A DNA stretch of 64,000 nucleotides from contig JAYQJO010000001.1 in the NCBI GenBank assembly GCA_038142205.1, forward strand, positions 868,001 through 932,000. Direction: 5' to 3'. This DNA is from UBA7359 sp038142205. Lineage in GTDB: Bacteria; Pseudomonadota; Gammaproteobacteria; Eutrophobiales; Eutrophobiaceae. A program made the position numbers and the translations under genes. Below the pieces are notes generated by a model that searched no databases, was not told where the DNA came from, and worked only from the letters and a program-made list of their open reading frames with translations. Position 1 is the stretch's first letter. Every line of letters begins with the position of its first letter. Of the stretch, positions 35,593 through 44,593 are shown piece by piece.

Positions 35593-36834
35593 TTACAAAG
35601 CTTTCTTAAAGATAAGAGAGCCGTTTGTTCCGCCAAAACCAAAAGAATTTGAAAGTGCGATATCTATTTTCATTTCTCGAGCCGAATGTGGAACATAATC
35701 CAAATCACATTCCGGGTCAGGTTCATCCATATTAATGGTTGGTGGTGCGACCTTCTCGCGAATTGCCAGGACAGTGAAGATAGCCTCAACACCGCCAGCA
35801 GCACCTAATAAATGCCCAATCATTGATTTGGTTGAACTAACTGCAAGCGAATTAGCATGTTCTTTAAATATTCGTTTAACCGCAACTGTTTCTGCAATAT
35901 CGCCTGCAGGAGTGGATGTGCCGTGCGCATTAATATAATCGATTTCATCAATATTCATGCCGCCGTTTCTTAGGGCATTTCTCATACAGGCAGCCGCGCC
36001 TTCCCCATTTTCTGATGGTGCTGTCATATGAAAAGCATCGCCACTCATTCCATAGCCAGCTAATTCAGCGATAATGTTTGCACCACGATTTTTTGCGTGT
36101 TCGTATTCTTCCAGAACCATAACACCGGCTCCATCACTTAATACAAAACCGTCACGTCCTTTATCCCAGGGACGACTGGCGCGTTCAGGTTCATCATTTC
36201 TACTTGATAATGCTTTAGCTGATGCAAATCCGGCCAGGCCGGTTTCTGATGTTGCCATTTCAGCACCACCAGCAATCATGACATCTGCATCACCGTATTC
36301 GATTAAACGAGCAGCATCACCAATATTATGCGTGCCTGTAGTACAAGCTGTCACAATAGCGAAATTAGGACCTCTTAAACCATACATGATGGATAAATGG
36401 CCGGAAATCATATTAATTATATTACTGGGAACGAAGAAAGGTGAGATTTTTCTCGGGCCGCCTTTAGCAAAAAGTTTTGTGCCTTTTTCTATGCCAGGCA
36501 AGCCACCAATGCCTGAACCTATAGCCACACCTATGTGAGCTGCATTTTCTTCAGTAATTTCCAGTCCTGAATCCTCTATCGCCTGAATCCCAGCCGTAAG
36601 ACCATAATGGATAAACGGATCCATTTTCTTTTGTTCTTTTCGCGGGATATAGTCATCCAGTTCCAGATTCCGGATTGAACCACCAATACGGGTACTGAAT
36701 TCGCTGGTGTCAAAGTGTTCTATTGGCGCAATACCGCTTTTTCCGGCGAGTATATTTTTCCATGTTTCGGCAACATTATTTCCTAAAGGTGTCACCATTC
36801 CTAAACCAGTGACTACTACTCGCCGTTTGCTCAC
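35593..36834 (-). CDS. fabF: Beta-ketoacyl-ACP synthase II
   Basis: A 413-residue condensing enzyme that elongates acyl-ACP with malonyl-ACP. It starts with RRVVVTGLGMVTPLGNNVAETW. The Cys-His-His triad is visible: the nucleophile in VTACTTGTHNIGDAARLI, His in NAHGTSTPAGD and His in STKSMIGHLLGAAGG. The C-terminal NSFGFGGTNGSLIF is canonical. It is preceded by a strong terminator hairpin after acpP, so its own expression depends on read-through or a local promoter. Confidence 0.97.
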   Translation of the reverse strand: MSKRRVVVTGLGMVTPLGNNVAETWKNILAGKSGIAPIEHFDTSEFSTRIGGSIRNLELDDYIPRKEQKKMDPFIHYGLTAGIQAIEDSGLEITEENAAHIGVAIGSGIGGLPGIEKGTKLFAKGGPRKISPFFVPSNIINMISGHLSIMYGLRGPNFAIVTACTTGTHNIGDAARLIEYGDADVMIAGGAEMATSETGLAGFASAKALSSRNDEPERASRPWDKGRDGFVLSDGAGVMVLEEYEHAKNRGANIIAELAGYGMSGDAFHMTAPSENGEGAAACMRNALRNGGMNIDEIDYINAHGTSTPAGDIAETVAVKRIFKEHANSLAVSSTKSMIGHLLGAAGGVEAIFTVLAIREKVAPPTINMDEPDPECDLDYVPHSAREMKIDIALSNSFGFGGTNGSLIFKKAL

Positions 36835-36911
36835 GATTATCTTTAACCTTTTTATTTAAACTGATTGATTTTTACTATACAAAATAGCTAAGAAGTGAAT
36901 TCATGACCCAA

Positions 36912-36948
36912 AAAGGCCGCGTCAGATTCCTATCATGACGCGGCCTTT
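36912..36948 (-). terminator. Intrinsic terminator/attenuator between acpP and fabF
   Basis: Perfect 13-bp stem AAAGGCCGCGTCA / TGACGCGGCCTTT with an 11-base loop. On the minus strand it is followed by five T. It lies 21 bp after the acpP stop and can limit transcription into fabF, which would keep acyl carrier protein in excess. Confidence 0.9.
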
Positions 36949-36968
36949 AGTGTCTTTAAATTTACAAC

Positions 36969-37205
36969 TTATTCAAGATTTGCGTTGATGTAACTAACAG
37001 CTTGATTAACTGTAGTAATATTTTCCGCTTCTTCATCCGGAATTTCAGTTTTAAATTCTTCTTCTAAAGCCATAACTAACTCTACTGTGTCCAGAGAGTC
37101 TGCCCCTAAATCATCAACGAAAGATGCTTCGTTTGTGACTTCTTCTTCCTTAACGCCCAGCTGTTCTATAACTATTTTTTTTACGCGTTCTTCAACACTA
37201 CTCAT
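36969..37205 (-). CDS. acpP: Acyl carrier protein
   Basis: A 78-residue acidic four-helix protein that carries acyl chains on a 4'-phosphopantetheine. The attachment site is the Ser in DDLGADSLDTVELVMALEEEF. It starts with VEERVKKIVIEQLGVKEEEV and ends with ITTVNQAVSYINANLE. It sits between fabG and fabF as in E. coli. GGGAGGAAA is present upstream of the ATG, a strong ribosome site as expected for an abundant protein. Confidence 0.98.
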   Translation of the reverse strand: MSSVEERVKKIVIEQLGVKEEEVTNEASFVDDLGADSLDTVELVMALEEEFKTEIPDEEAENITTVNQAVSYINANLE

Positions 37206-37356
37206 GATGGATTTTTCCTCCCTTGTGACCTTGTCGGCCGATTTGCGTGTGCTAAGTTTAGTGAAATGAAATCTTCTTGCAAGTCAGATTACATTCCGAT
37301 TTTAATTTACTTATTAATCAAGAGATTAACTTAATTAACTAAGGTTAATTATAGAT

Positions 37357-38103
37357 CTATGTCATATACATCCCGCCATTTACACTGAGTGTTTGGCCTG
37401 TTATATATGCAGAATTGTCTGAAGCTAAAAACTCGGTAACCGCTGCAACTTCATCTGCTTGACCCAGACGACCTAAAGTAATTTGCTTTAATATGGAATC
37501 ACGAATTTCATCACTTAATTCATTAGTCATGTCTGTTTCGATAAAACCCGGTGCAACAGCGTTTACTGTAATACCTCTGGAACCTACTTCTTGCGCCAAA
37601 GACTTTGTAAAGCCAATCATTCCTGCTTTTGTTGCAGAATAATTTGTTTGCCCTGGGTTACCTGATAAGGCAACTACAGAAGTGATATTGATAATTCTTC
37701 CATAGCGCGCTTTCATCATTGCCCGGATACATAATTTTGTAACACGATACATACCCGTTAAATTAGTATTCATTACATCTTCCCATTCATTATCCTTCAT
37801 TCGCATGAAAAGATTATCTCGGGTGATGCCCGCATTATTAACCAGAATATTGGGCGCATCGAATTCTCTAAGGCTGTTTTCAAATTCATCTACTGAGGTT
37901 TTATCAGCAATATTCAAAACCAGGCCTTTTCCAGAAAAGCCTTCTGCAGCAAGATATTCTGAAATTTTAGTCGCAGAACCTTCTGATGTCGCTGTCCCTA
38001 TTACAAAAGCGCCTTTGTTGGCAAACCGGTTTGCAATAGCTTTGCCAATGCCGCGACTCGCGCCCGTTACTAATACAACTTTATCTTTATACTCATCTGT
38101 CAT
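37357..38103 (-). CDS. fabG: 3-oxoacyl-ACP reductase
   Basis: A 248-residue NADPH-dependent short-chain dehydrogenase. The cofactor motif is LVTGASRGIGKAIANRF; then LVNNAGITRDNLFMRMKDNEW. The catalytic Ser-Tyr-Lys are in INITSVVALSGNPGQTNYSATKAG. The C-terminal GRLGQADEVAAVTEFLASD and YITGQTLSVNGGMYM are canonical. It lies 29 bp after fabD. Confidence 0.97.
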   Translation of the reverse strand: MTDEYKDKVVLVTGASRGIGKAIANRFANKGAFVIGTATSEGSATKISEYLAAEGFSGKGLVLNIADKTSVDEFENSLREFDAPNILVNNAGITRDNLFMRMKDNEWEDVMNTNLTGMYRVTKLCIRAMMKARYGRIINITSVVALSGNPGQTNYSATKAGMIGFTKSLAQEVGSRGITVNAVAPGFIETDMTNELSDEIRDSILKQITLGRLGQADEVAAVTEFLASDNSAYITGQTLSVNGGMYMT

Positions 38104-38132
38104 GGTATTTAATACTCTGAATATTTATTTTG

Positions 38133-39071
38133 TTAATCTGCTAAAGATTTCTCTAAAGTCGCTTTATCCTGAACAGCAAAAATATCAAACGATCTGTCAA
38201 TACGTTTAATTAAGCCGGAAAGAACCTTGCCTGGGCCACATTCAATTATTTTTGTGACTCCAGATTCTTTCATAGTGTTAACGCTTTCGACCCAGCGAAC
38301 AGGCATATAGAGCTGTTGTAATAGTGCAGCTTTAATATCGCTCGATGATTGCTTTGATTTTGCATCTACATTTTGCAACACTGGAATTTCTGCATTGTTA
38401 AACGCAATGTTATTTAACGAACTTTCAAATTCTTCCGCTGCTTGTTTCATTAACATGCAATGTGACGGAACGCTGACAGGTAATAATAGAGCTCGTTTAG
38501 CCCCTGATTCTTTCATTGCTTCTATTGCTCTTTCAACGGCTGCTTTATTACCCGCAATAACAATTTGACCTGGCGAATTAAAATTTGCCGCTGAAACAAT
38601 TTCATCTTTCGCTACTTCTGAACATATTTGAATAACATCGTTATCATCCAAGCCTAAAATAGCAGCCATTGCACCAACACCTGCTGGCACTGCTTTTTGC
38701 ATGCAACGACCTCTTTCAGCAACAAGAGCTATAGCATTTTCAAACGAAAAAACACCCGCACATAACAGCGCAACATACTCCCCTAAACTATGGCCCGCTA
38801 AAATCACAGGTTTCACATCAGAATGTTTTTTTAGGGTTAACCATGTTGCGTAGGCTGTAGCTAATAGTGCAGGCTGTGTTATTTCAGTCTGGTTTAATTT
38901 TTCTTCAGGCCCAGAAGTAATAATCTCTAATAAGTCATAAGATAAAACGTCTGAAGCAGCATTAAACAATTCTTTTATATCAGGGTTTAACTCAAGCAAG
39001 CCGTTCATCATGCCAATAGACTGTGAACCTTGCCCGGGAAATACGAAAGCTAAATTGGGATTAGTACTCAT
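38133..39071 (-). CDS. fabD: Malonyl-CoA:ACP transacylase
   Basis: A 312-residue enzyme that moves malonate from CoA to ACP. It opens with LAFVFPGQGSQSIGMM, the nucleophile is in LAGHSLGEYVAL, the Arg in ALVAERGRCMQKAVP binds the malonyl carboxylate and His is in VSVPSHCMLM. Gln-rich substrate elements (TEITQPALLATAY) are present. It is between fabH and fabG. Confidence 0.97.
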   Translation of the reverse strand: MSTNPNLAFVFPGQGSQSIGMMNGLLELNPDIKELFNAASDVLSYDLLEIITSGPEEKLNQTEITQPALLATAYATWLTLKKHSDVKPVILAGHSLGEYVALLCAGVFSFENAIALVAERGRCMQKAVPAGVGAMAAILGLDDNDVIQICSEVAKDEIVSAANFNSPGQIVIAGNKAAVERAIEAMKESGAKRALLLPVSVPSHCMLMKQAAEEFESSLNNIAFNNAEIPVLQNVDAKSKQSSSDIKAALLQQLYMPVRWVESVNTMKESGVTKIIECGPGKVLSGLIKRIDRSFDIFAVQDKATLEKSLAD

Positions 39072-39089
39072 TCTAAAATCAGGGTTTAA

Positions 39090-40055
39090 TTAATATCTTA
39101 ATAACACCGAGCCCCAGGTAAAACCACCACCAAAGGCTTCTAATAACAGTGTGTCGTTTTCTTTTATTCTTCCATCTCTAACTGCCACATCTAAAGCAAG
39201 AGGAACCGATGCGGCAGAAGTATTACCATGTTGATCAACGGTGACGACGACTCTATCCATCGACATATCCAGCTTTTTTGCCGTCGCAGAGATAATTCGA
39301 GTATTAGCTTGATGTGGAACTAGCCAGTCAATATCTTCTTTATGCATTGAATTTGCAGCAAGTGTTTCATCGACAATGCGACCTAACGTCTTTACAGCAA
39401 CTTTAAAAACTTCGTTGCCTTGCATTTCTAAAAATGCTTCGCCTGATTTTAATTGTTCTTGATTAGATGAAATGCCAGCAGGTACATTTAATAAGTTTTG
39501 ATATTCACCATCTGCATGGATATGAGTTGAGAGTGTTCCTTGCGTTTCACTCGCTTCAAGAATAACGGCGCCTGCACCATCACCAAAAAGAACACATGTA
39601 TTTCTGTCTTCCCAGTTAATAATTCGAGACATGGTTTCTGCACCAATAACCAGTGCACATTTGCTACTACCATTTTTAATAAAGCTATCTGCAATACTAA
39701 AGGCATAAATAAAACCAGTACATGCAGCATTAACATCAAATGCTGGGCAGCCATGAATCTTAAGACGTTCTTGTAATAAGCAAGCGGTGCTAGGGAATAC
39801 TTTGTCAGGTGTACAGCTAGCAATAATGATTAAATCAATATCAGAAACAGATTTTCCAGAAGATTTTATTGCTGCCAGCGCCGCTTTTTCTGCCAGATCG
39901 CAAGTCGTTTGATTTTCTGCAGCAATATGCCTTTTTTCTATTCCTGTTCTTGTGCGTATCCATTCATCTGATGTTTCGACCATAGACTCGAGATCAGAAT
40001 TACTCAATTCACGTTCAGGTAGGTATGAACCTGTTCCGGTAATTTTCGAATACAT
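39090..40055 (-). CDS. fabH: Beta-ketoacyl-ACP synthase III
   Basis: A 321-residue enzyme that starts fatty-acid synthesis by condensing acetyl-CoA with malonyl-ACP. It has ITGTGSYLPERELSN at the start, ETSDEWIRTRTGIEKRHIA, the nucleophile in FDVNAACTGFIYAFSIA, His in DWLVPHQANTRII and Asn in VDQHGNTSAASVPLAL. Its ATG shares one base with the restored plsX stop (TAATG), so translation is coupled. Confidence 0.97.
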   Translation of the reverse strand: MYSKITGTGSYLPERELSNSDLESMVETSDEWIRTRTGIEKRHIAAENQTTCDLAEKAALAAIKSSGKSVSDIDLIIIASCTPDKVFPSTACLLQERLKIHGCPAFDVNAACTGFIYAFSIADSFIKNGSSKCALVIGAETMSRIINWEDRNTCVLFGDGAGAVILEASETQGTLSTHIHADGEYQNLLNVPAGISSNQEQLKSGEAFLEMQGNEVFKVAVKTLGRIVDETLAANSMHKEDIDWLVPHQANTRIISATAKKLDMSMDRVVVTVDQHGNTSAASVPLALDVAVRDGRIKENDTLLLEAFGGGFTWGSVLLRY

Positions 40056-41079
40056 TAAATACTCTGCCTGTCTATTAACAGTTGTTCCAGTTTTTCATGA
40101 ATTCTTTCAGGAACATTTTTTTCAACTTCAATGATGGCCTCTTCAATTGCTGTGGCAAATGAAACTCTATCAGCGCTACCATGACTTTTGATGACAATAC
40201 CGCGAAGACCAAGTAAGGAAGCACCATTATAATTTTTGGGATCAATTTTTTCTTTAAGGATTTTAATACTGGCAATGCTATTACCGCTGCGAATTTTGAG
40301 TAAAGTGTGCTTTTAAATTGTACTGTTGCATGATGTTTTAAAAAGTCGGCTAAACCTTCACTTGCTTTTAATGCAATATTACCAACAAAACCATCACAAA
40401 CAATGACATCAACTTTACCTGTGTAAAGATCAGTCCCTTCAACATAACCAACATAATTCAAGTGACTCTCTTCTAATAAAGTGGCCGCTTGTTTTACCCT
40501 ATCATTCCCTTTGATGTCTTCCTCTCCAACATTTAATAATGCTACTGTTGGATTGTCTTTGTTTTCCACAGCGCTGGTCAGTTGCGCACCCATAACAGCA
40601 AACTGTAATAATTGTTCAGAACTTGAGTCAACATTAGCACCTAAATCCAGCACATGTGAATGTCGACCATCGACACCAGGAAGAATAGTACAGATTGCAG
40701 GGCGGTCCATTCCAGGCAACATTTTTAATACAAAACGTGATGTAGCCATTAATGCGCCAGTATTGCCAGCACTAACACAAGCAGCTGCATACCCATCACG
40801 AACCTGTTCTATAGCTCGTCGCATGGAGGATTCTTTTTTATTTCTTAAGGCATGTGAAGGTGCTTCATGCATTTCGACGACTTCAGGTGCATGAACGATC
40901 TTGATACGTTCATGGGATGGGCCATTATTCTTTTGTAATTCTTGACTAATAACTTCTTCTTTACCAACAAGCAGGAGCCTTAACTCCTTATGCTTATTAA
41001 GAATAGAAAGCGCAGCGGGTACTATTTCAGACGGCCCATAATCCCCGCCCATGGCATCAAGTGCAATTATTGAATTCAA
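40055..41079 (-). CDS. plsX: Phosphate acyltransferase PlsX (frameshifted)
   Basis: This enzyme makes acyl-phosphate from acyl-ACP to feed PlsY. The N-terminus IIALDAMGGDYGPSEIVPAA and blocks HAPEVVEMHEAPSHALRNKKESSM, VSAGNTGALMATSRFVL, CDGFVGNIALKASEGLA are canonical. At a T6 run on the + strand (40246-40251) the frame slips. Seven bases would continue KKKIDPKNYNGASLLGLRGI through SHGSADRVSFATAIEEAI to a stop at 40055-40057, overlapping fabH. The uncorrected frame instead runs through unrelated residues. The start is TTG at 41079, just after a 34-base perfect palindrome and without a clear Shine-Dalgarno. Confidence 0.92.
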
Positions 41080-41087
41080 GGATAGTG

Positions 41088-41121
41088 TTTATCGAGAACA
41101 GAAATTTCTGTTCTCGATAAA
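41088..41121. repeat. 34-bp perfect palindrome upstream of plsX
   Basis: TTTATCGAGAACAGAAA is followed at once by its exact complement. It spans the gap between the rpmF stop and the plsX TTG. There is no T run on the minus strand after it, so it is not a standard terminator. As RNA it would form a 17-bp stem with essentially no loop, eight bases before the plsX start. Confidence 0.9.
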
Positions 41122-41133
41122 TAATTTGCTAGA

Positions 41134-41319
41134 TTATTCTTGATCTTGTTTTGTCGCGATTACTTTTTTACCGCGATAATAACCATCAGCACTGACGTTA
41201 TGGCGAAGGTGTACTTCACCTGATGCAGGCTCAATGGATAAAGCGGATGAAGTCAAAGCATCATGTGAACGACGCATATCTCGTCTTGAACGTGATTTTT
41301 TAGTTTTTTGAACAGCCAT
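41134..41319 (-). CDS. rpmF: 50S ribosomal protein L32
   Basis: A 61-residue basic protein. The N-terminus MAVQKTKKSRSRRDMRRSHDAL is diagnostic, followed by the conserved RHNVSADGYYRGKKVI. It lacks the Cys4 zinc-binding set seen in some bacteria, as is normal for the gammaproteobacterial form. It lies between yceD and plsX in the conserved order. GGAGACAAG precedes the ATG. Confidence 0.97.
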   Translation of the reverse strand: MAVQKTKKSRSRRDMRRSHDALTSSALSIEPASGEVHLRHNVSADGYYRGKKVIATKQDQE

Positions 41320-41372
41320 GAAGCTTGTCTCCTAAATAAATATCTATTACTTAATTAATACTATTAAAAATT

Positions 41373-41876
41373 TCATTTCTTTTTTAAAGCAGCTAAAGCT
41401 GCAAAAGGTTTTGGCTTTGCAGCTTCGTTAATCTTGTCTAATACAGTTTTACCTGCACATTCATTCTCTGCATGTAAAGCTGACAAAGGAATGGATAATA
41501 ATAATTCATCCTCTATCAATTGCTTTAAAGAAACAGTTTCTTCGTTCATTTGCAAAGGCTCATATTCTTTAGCCAAATTGTCTATTTCGTCTTTGCTGTC
41601 AACCACACCGAGTAATGATTTTTTATTAATATTAATCAATACAGGCTTAAAGCAGCGTTGACACTCAAGTGTTATCTGAGTGTCAATGTTAGACTCAATA
41701 GAGCAAACTCCAGATTCATCAAAATCGAATGATAAGCTGAATTTTAGCTCACCCGTATTTTCCAATAAATCACCTTTCAGGCGTTCGAAAGAATCAAGTT
41801 GCAGACTACCTTCAATCCGTTCTCGGGATTTAGCTAGTCGCAATGGATTTATGGATTGCGACGGGTCAGATGACAT
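41373..41876 (-). CDS. yceD: YceD family protein (DUF177)
   Basis: I chose ATG at 41876 (MSSDPSQSINPLRLAKSRER), which fits the family N-terminus. A TTG 13 codons upstream is possible. The core has LECQRCFKPVLININKKSLLG with a CxxC pair and a C-terminal CAG..VLDKINEAAKPKPFAALAALKKK, typical of DUF177. YceD is linked to 23S rRNA accumulation in plants and bacteria and always precedes rpmF; its biochemical activity is unknown. It is the first gene of the fab cluster transcript and is divergent from maf. Confidence 0.9.
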   Translation of the reverse strand: MSSDPSQSINPLRLAKSRERIEGSLQLDSFERLKGDLLENTGELKFSLSFDFDESGVCSIESNIDTQITLECQRCFKPVLININKKSLLGVVDSKDEIDNLAKEYEPLQMNEETVSLKQLIEDELLLSIPLSALHAENECAGKTVLDKINEAAKPKPFAALAALKKK

Positions 41877-42011
41877 CAGGCGGCGAATTTTATCGGCAGT
41901 CCCCTGAGCTGTCAAAATAATATCGGTAAAATATCCTTAAATATATGAGTTATTTGAATTTTATTCAGATTTAGCGACAATAAAGCCCAAAATTTTGATT
42001 GGAGTAGTAAA

Positions 42012-42593
42012 ATTAAGCCAAAAATCATATTAGCCTCATCGTCACCTTTTCGAAAAACACTACTGGAAAGACTCAATTTAGCGTTTTCCTGTGAATCGCC
42101 TGATATTGACGAAAAACAAAAAGAAAATGAGGCTATAGAACATTATGTTGAACGTTTAGCTGAAGAAAAAGCTTCGCATATTGCCTCGAAACACAAAAAC
42201 ACTATCGTTATTGGCTCTGACCAATCATTAGAGTGTGATGGAAATATTCTAGGAAAACCGGGAAACCATGAAAATGCGGTCAAACAATTAACGAGAATGA
42301 GTGGTAAGTCACTGATCTTTTATACCGGGCTATGCGTTTTAAACACAGCAACTCAAGTGCTAGAAAAAGATGTCGTTCCGTTTCGTGTTAATTTTAGGAA
42401 GCTATCTGAACAAGAAATTGAAAATTACCTACAAAAGGAGCAACCATACCAATGTGCTGGCAGTTTTATGTCGGAAAAAATGGGAGTGAGTCTGCTTTCA
42501 AGTATGGAAGGCGATGATCCTACGGCATTAATTGGTCTGCCATTAATACGACTATGTGACATGTTAAGGAATCAGGGAATCAGTATCCCCTGA
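42012..42593 (+). CDS. Maf/YceF-type nucleoside triphosphate pyrophosphatase, ATT start
   Basis: The protein reads KPKIILASSSPFRKTLLERL at the start and has the catalytic GSDQ in IVIGSDQSLECDG. The Gln form marks the YceF subgroup, which hydrolyses 7-methyl-GTP. FYTGLCVLN, YLQKEQPYQCAGSFMSE and LIGLPLIRLCDMLR complete the fold. No ATG, GTG or TTG exists in frame before the conserved N-terminus. The frame opens at 41958. GGAG at 42001-42004 stands seven bases before ATT (42012), so ATT is the best start, perhaps a changed ATG. It is divergent from yceD, the usual order. Confidence 0.85.
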   Translation: MKPKIILASSSPFRKTLLERLNLAFSCESPDIDEKQKENEAIEHYVERLAEEKASHIASKHKNTIVIGSDQSLECDGNILGKPGNHENAVKQLTRMSGKSLIFYTGLCVLNTATQVLEKDVVPFRVNFRKLSEQEIENYLQKEQPYQCAGSFMSEKMGVSLLSSMEGDDPTALIGLPLIRLCDMLRNQGISIP

Positions 42594-42604
42594 TTCATAA
42601 GTTT

Positions 42605-43552
42605 TTATTGTAATGAAAATGGGCGACTAATTGCTTGCGTAAAGGAAGCACCCATTTGTTTAGCAAATTGATCAAGATAGTTGTCTCTTCTTGTATAGTC
42701 GATAATATCCTCAGCACCAATCACATCGCGTGCTACTTTGCTCGCGCTTGCTAATTCATCTACTAGGCCTAATTTTACGCCCTCTTCTCCTGACCAGATG
42801 AGGCCAGAGAAGAGTTTTTCATCATCAACCAGCTTTTCACCACGTCCGTCTTTAACAACATCGATAAATTGTTGATGTACTTCCGTAAGTAAGCCTTGAA
42901 CGTGTTCGGCTTCATTCTGTTTTAACGGTTGGAAAGGATCCATAAAGCCTTTGCTTTCACCCGCATGTAACATCCTACGTTCAACACCAAGCTTTTCAAT
43001 GGCATCGACAAAACCAAAGCCTGCCATTATGACACCTATAGAACCGACAATGCTGGCCTTATTTGCATAGATTTTATCTGCCGCTGCGGCTATGTAATAT
43101 CCACCTGAGGCACAGATATCAGAAATAACAGCATAAACAGGAATATTGGGATATTTCTCTTTAAGGCGTTTAATTTCATCATTGATGTAGCCTGCTTGTA
43201 CCGGGCTACCTCCTGGGCTATTGATGCGCAAAATGATGCCTTCGGTATTCTCATCTTCAAAAGCCCGTCTTAGTCCTCCAACGACATAATCAGCTCTTGC
43301 TTCAGTATTCGCTGCGATAACACCATTAATTTCAATTAATGCAGTATGTTTATCGACGCTAAAATTGCCTATTTCCGAGTGTTTTGACAGGTATATAAGA
43401 AAAAATGACAATATATAGAGAGCAAACAAGGCCTTAAAAAATATACCCCAACGCCTGTTTCTACGTTGCTCATTCAATACTTCTCTAGCCAGTTCATTGA
43501 CCAAAGATTGTTCAAAATCTTTAGAATTTGTTTCTTTTTTTGGATCAGTCAT
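42605..43552 (-). CDS. sppA: S49 family signal peptide peptidase, SppA 36K type
   Basis: A 315-residue inner-membrane serine protease that degrades leftover signal peptides. One membrane helix (about residues 40-58, FFKALFALYILSFFLIYL) anchors a periplasmic Clp-like domain. This contains ILRINSPGGSPVQAG, AVISDICASGGYYIAAAADKIYA (catalytic Ser) and KASIVGSIGVIMAGFG (general-base Lys region). The C-terminus includes KLGLVDELASASKVARDVIG. It is half the length of E. coli 67K SppA. It lies between maf and rluC. Confidence 0.93.
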   Translation of the reverse strand: MTDPKKETNSKDFEQSLVNELAREVLNEQRRNRRWGIFFKALFALYILSFFLIYLSKHSEIGNFSVDKHTALIEINGVIAANTEARADYVVGGLRRAFEDENTEGIILRINSPGGSPVQAGYINDEIKRLKEKYPNIPVYAVISDICASGGYYIAAAADKIYANKASIVGSIGVIMAGFGFVDAIEKLGVERRMLHAGESKGFMDPFQPLKQNEAEHVQGLLTEVHQQFIDVVKDGRGEKLVDDEKLFSGLIWSGEEGVKLGLVDELASASKVARDVIGAEDIIDYTRRDNYLDQFAKQMGASFTQAISRPFSLQ

Positions 43553-43648
43553 TTTGTTTCATTTACTCAAAAGTTTGTAAAAAATAGTGTAGCAAACTGC
43601 ATGTTATTAGAGGCATTTTTTTCGCTTTTCCTTATTTTATTAATTGGG

Positions 43649-44593
43649 TTAGACATCTAATTTATCAACGAAGTTTGTCAATTTTTCTTCTAATGGAGCT
43701 TCAATCGGGATTTTTTTACCGATAACAGGCGATACAAAACTAATGCTTCTGGCGTGTAAGAACATACGTTTTAGACCTTTTTTTCTATATTCTCGATTAA
43801 GTTTCCTATCTCCGTATTTTGCATCTCCCAAAATCGGGTGGCCTATTGATGCGCTGTGCACACGAATTTGATGAGTGCGACCAGTAATTAAATCGACATT
43901 TACTAAAGACGTTTCTCCATATGATTTTTCATGGTGGAAAATTGATACAGCCTCTTTTCCTCCTTGATCTACAGTAACAATACGCTCATTTTCAGGGTTT
44001 TTACTTAATGCTTTATTAACGGTTATTTTCTCTTTTTTAATTTGCCCTGCTAATAAAGCGGTATATATTTTTGAAATCTCTCCGTTATTGATAATTTTAT
44101 GTAGTTCACGTAACACAGGTATGTTTTTGGCCAGAATTAAACAACCGGATGTGTCTTTATCAAGCCTGTGTACCAGTTCAATTTTTTCATATTCATTACC
44201 TGTGGCACGAAATGCCTCGATTACCCCATGATTTTGGCCACTACCGCTATGCACGGTGACACCTGCCGGTTTATTGATGACGATAATACCTTCGTCTTCA
44301 TAGATGATTGATTTAATTATTTTTTCTTGTAAATAACGCGGTGCTTCATTACTTTTTTCTTCGTCCAAATAAACTGGGGGAAGTCGTAAAATATCACCTG
44401 TTTTTAATTTATATGTTTGTTTTATGCGGCCTTTATTGACTCTGACTTCGCCTTTCCTGAGCATTTGATAGACACGTGATTTCGGTATTTTCCCAAAATA
44501 TCGAAAGAGAAAATTATCAATTCGCTGTCCTTCGTTATCACTTGCTATAACTATTTGTTTTGAATTGGTTTTTTTTGGAAGATTTTGCTTCAT
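43649..44593 (-). CDS. rluC: 23S rRNA pseudouridine synthase RluC
   Basis: A 314-residue enzyme that modifies U955/U2504/U2580 of 23S rRNA. It has an N-terminal S4 RNA-binding domain (QRIDNFLFRYFGKIPKSRVYQMLRKGEVRVNKGR) and the pseudouridine synthase core with HRLDKDTSGCLILAK (catalytic Asp) and LITGRTHQIRVHSASIGHPILGD. The position divergent from rne is the E. coli arrangement, which favours RluC over RluA or RluD. Confidence 0.95.
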   Translation of the reverse strand: MKQNLPKKTNSKQIVIASDNEGQRIDNFLFRYFGKIPKSRVYQMLRKGEVRVNKGRIKQTYKLKTGDILRLPPVYLDEEKSNEAPRYLQEKIIKSIIYEDEGIIVINKPAGVTVHSGSGQNHGVIEAFRATGNEYEKIELVHRLDKDTSGCLILAKNIPVLRELHKIINNGEISKIYTALLAGQIKKEKITVNKALSKNPENERIVTVDQGGKEAVSIFHHEKSYGETSLVNVDLITGRTHQIRVHSASIGHPILGDAKYGDRKLNREYRKKGLKRMFLHARSISFVSPVIGKKIPIEAPLEEKLTNFVDKLDV

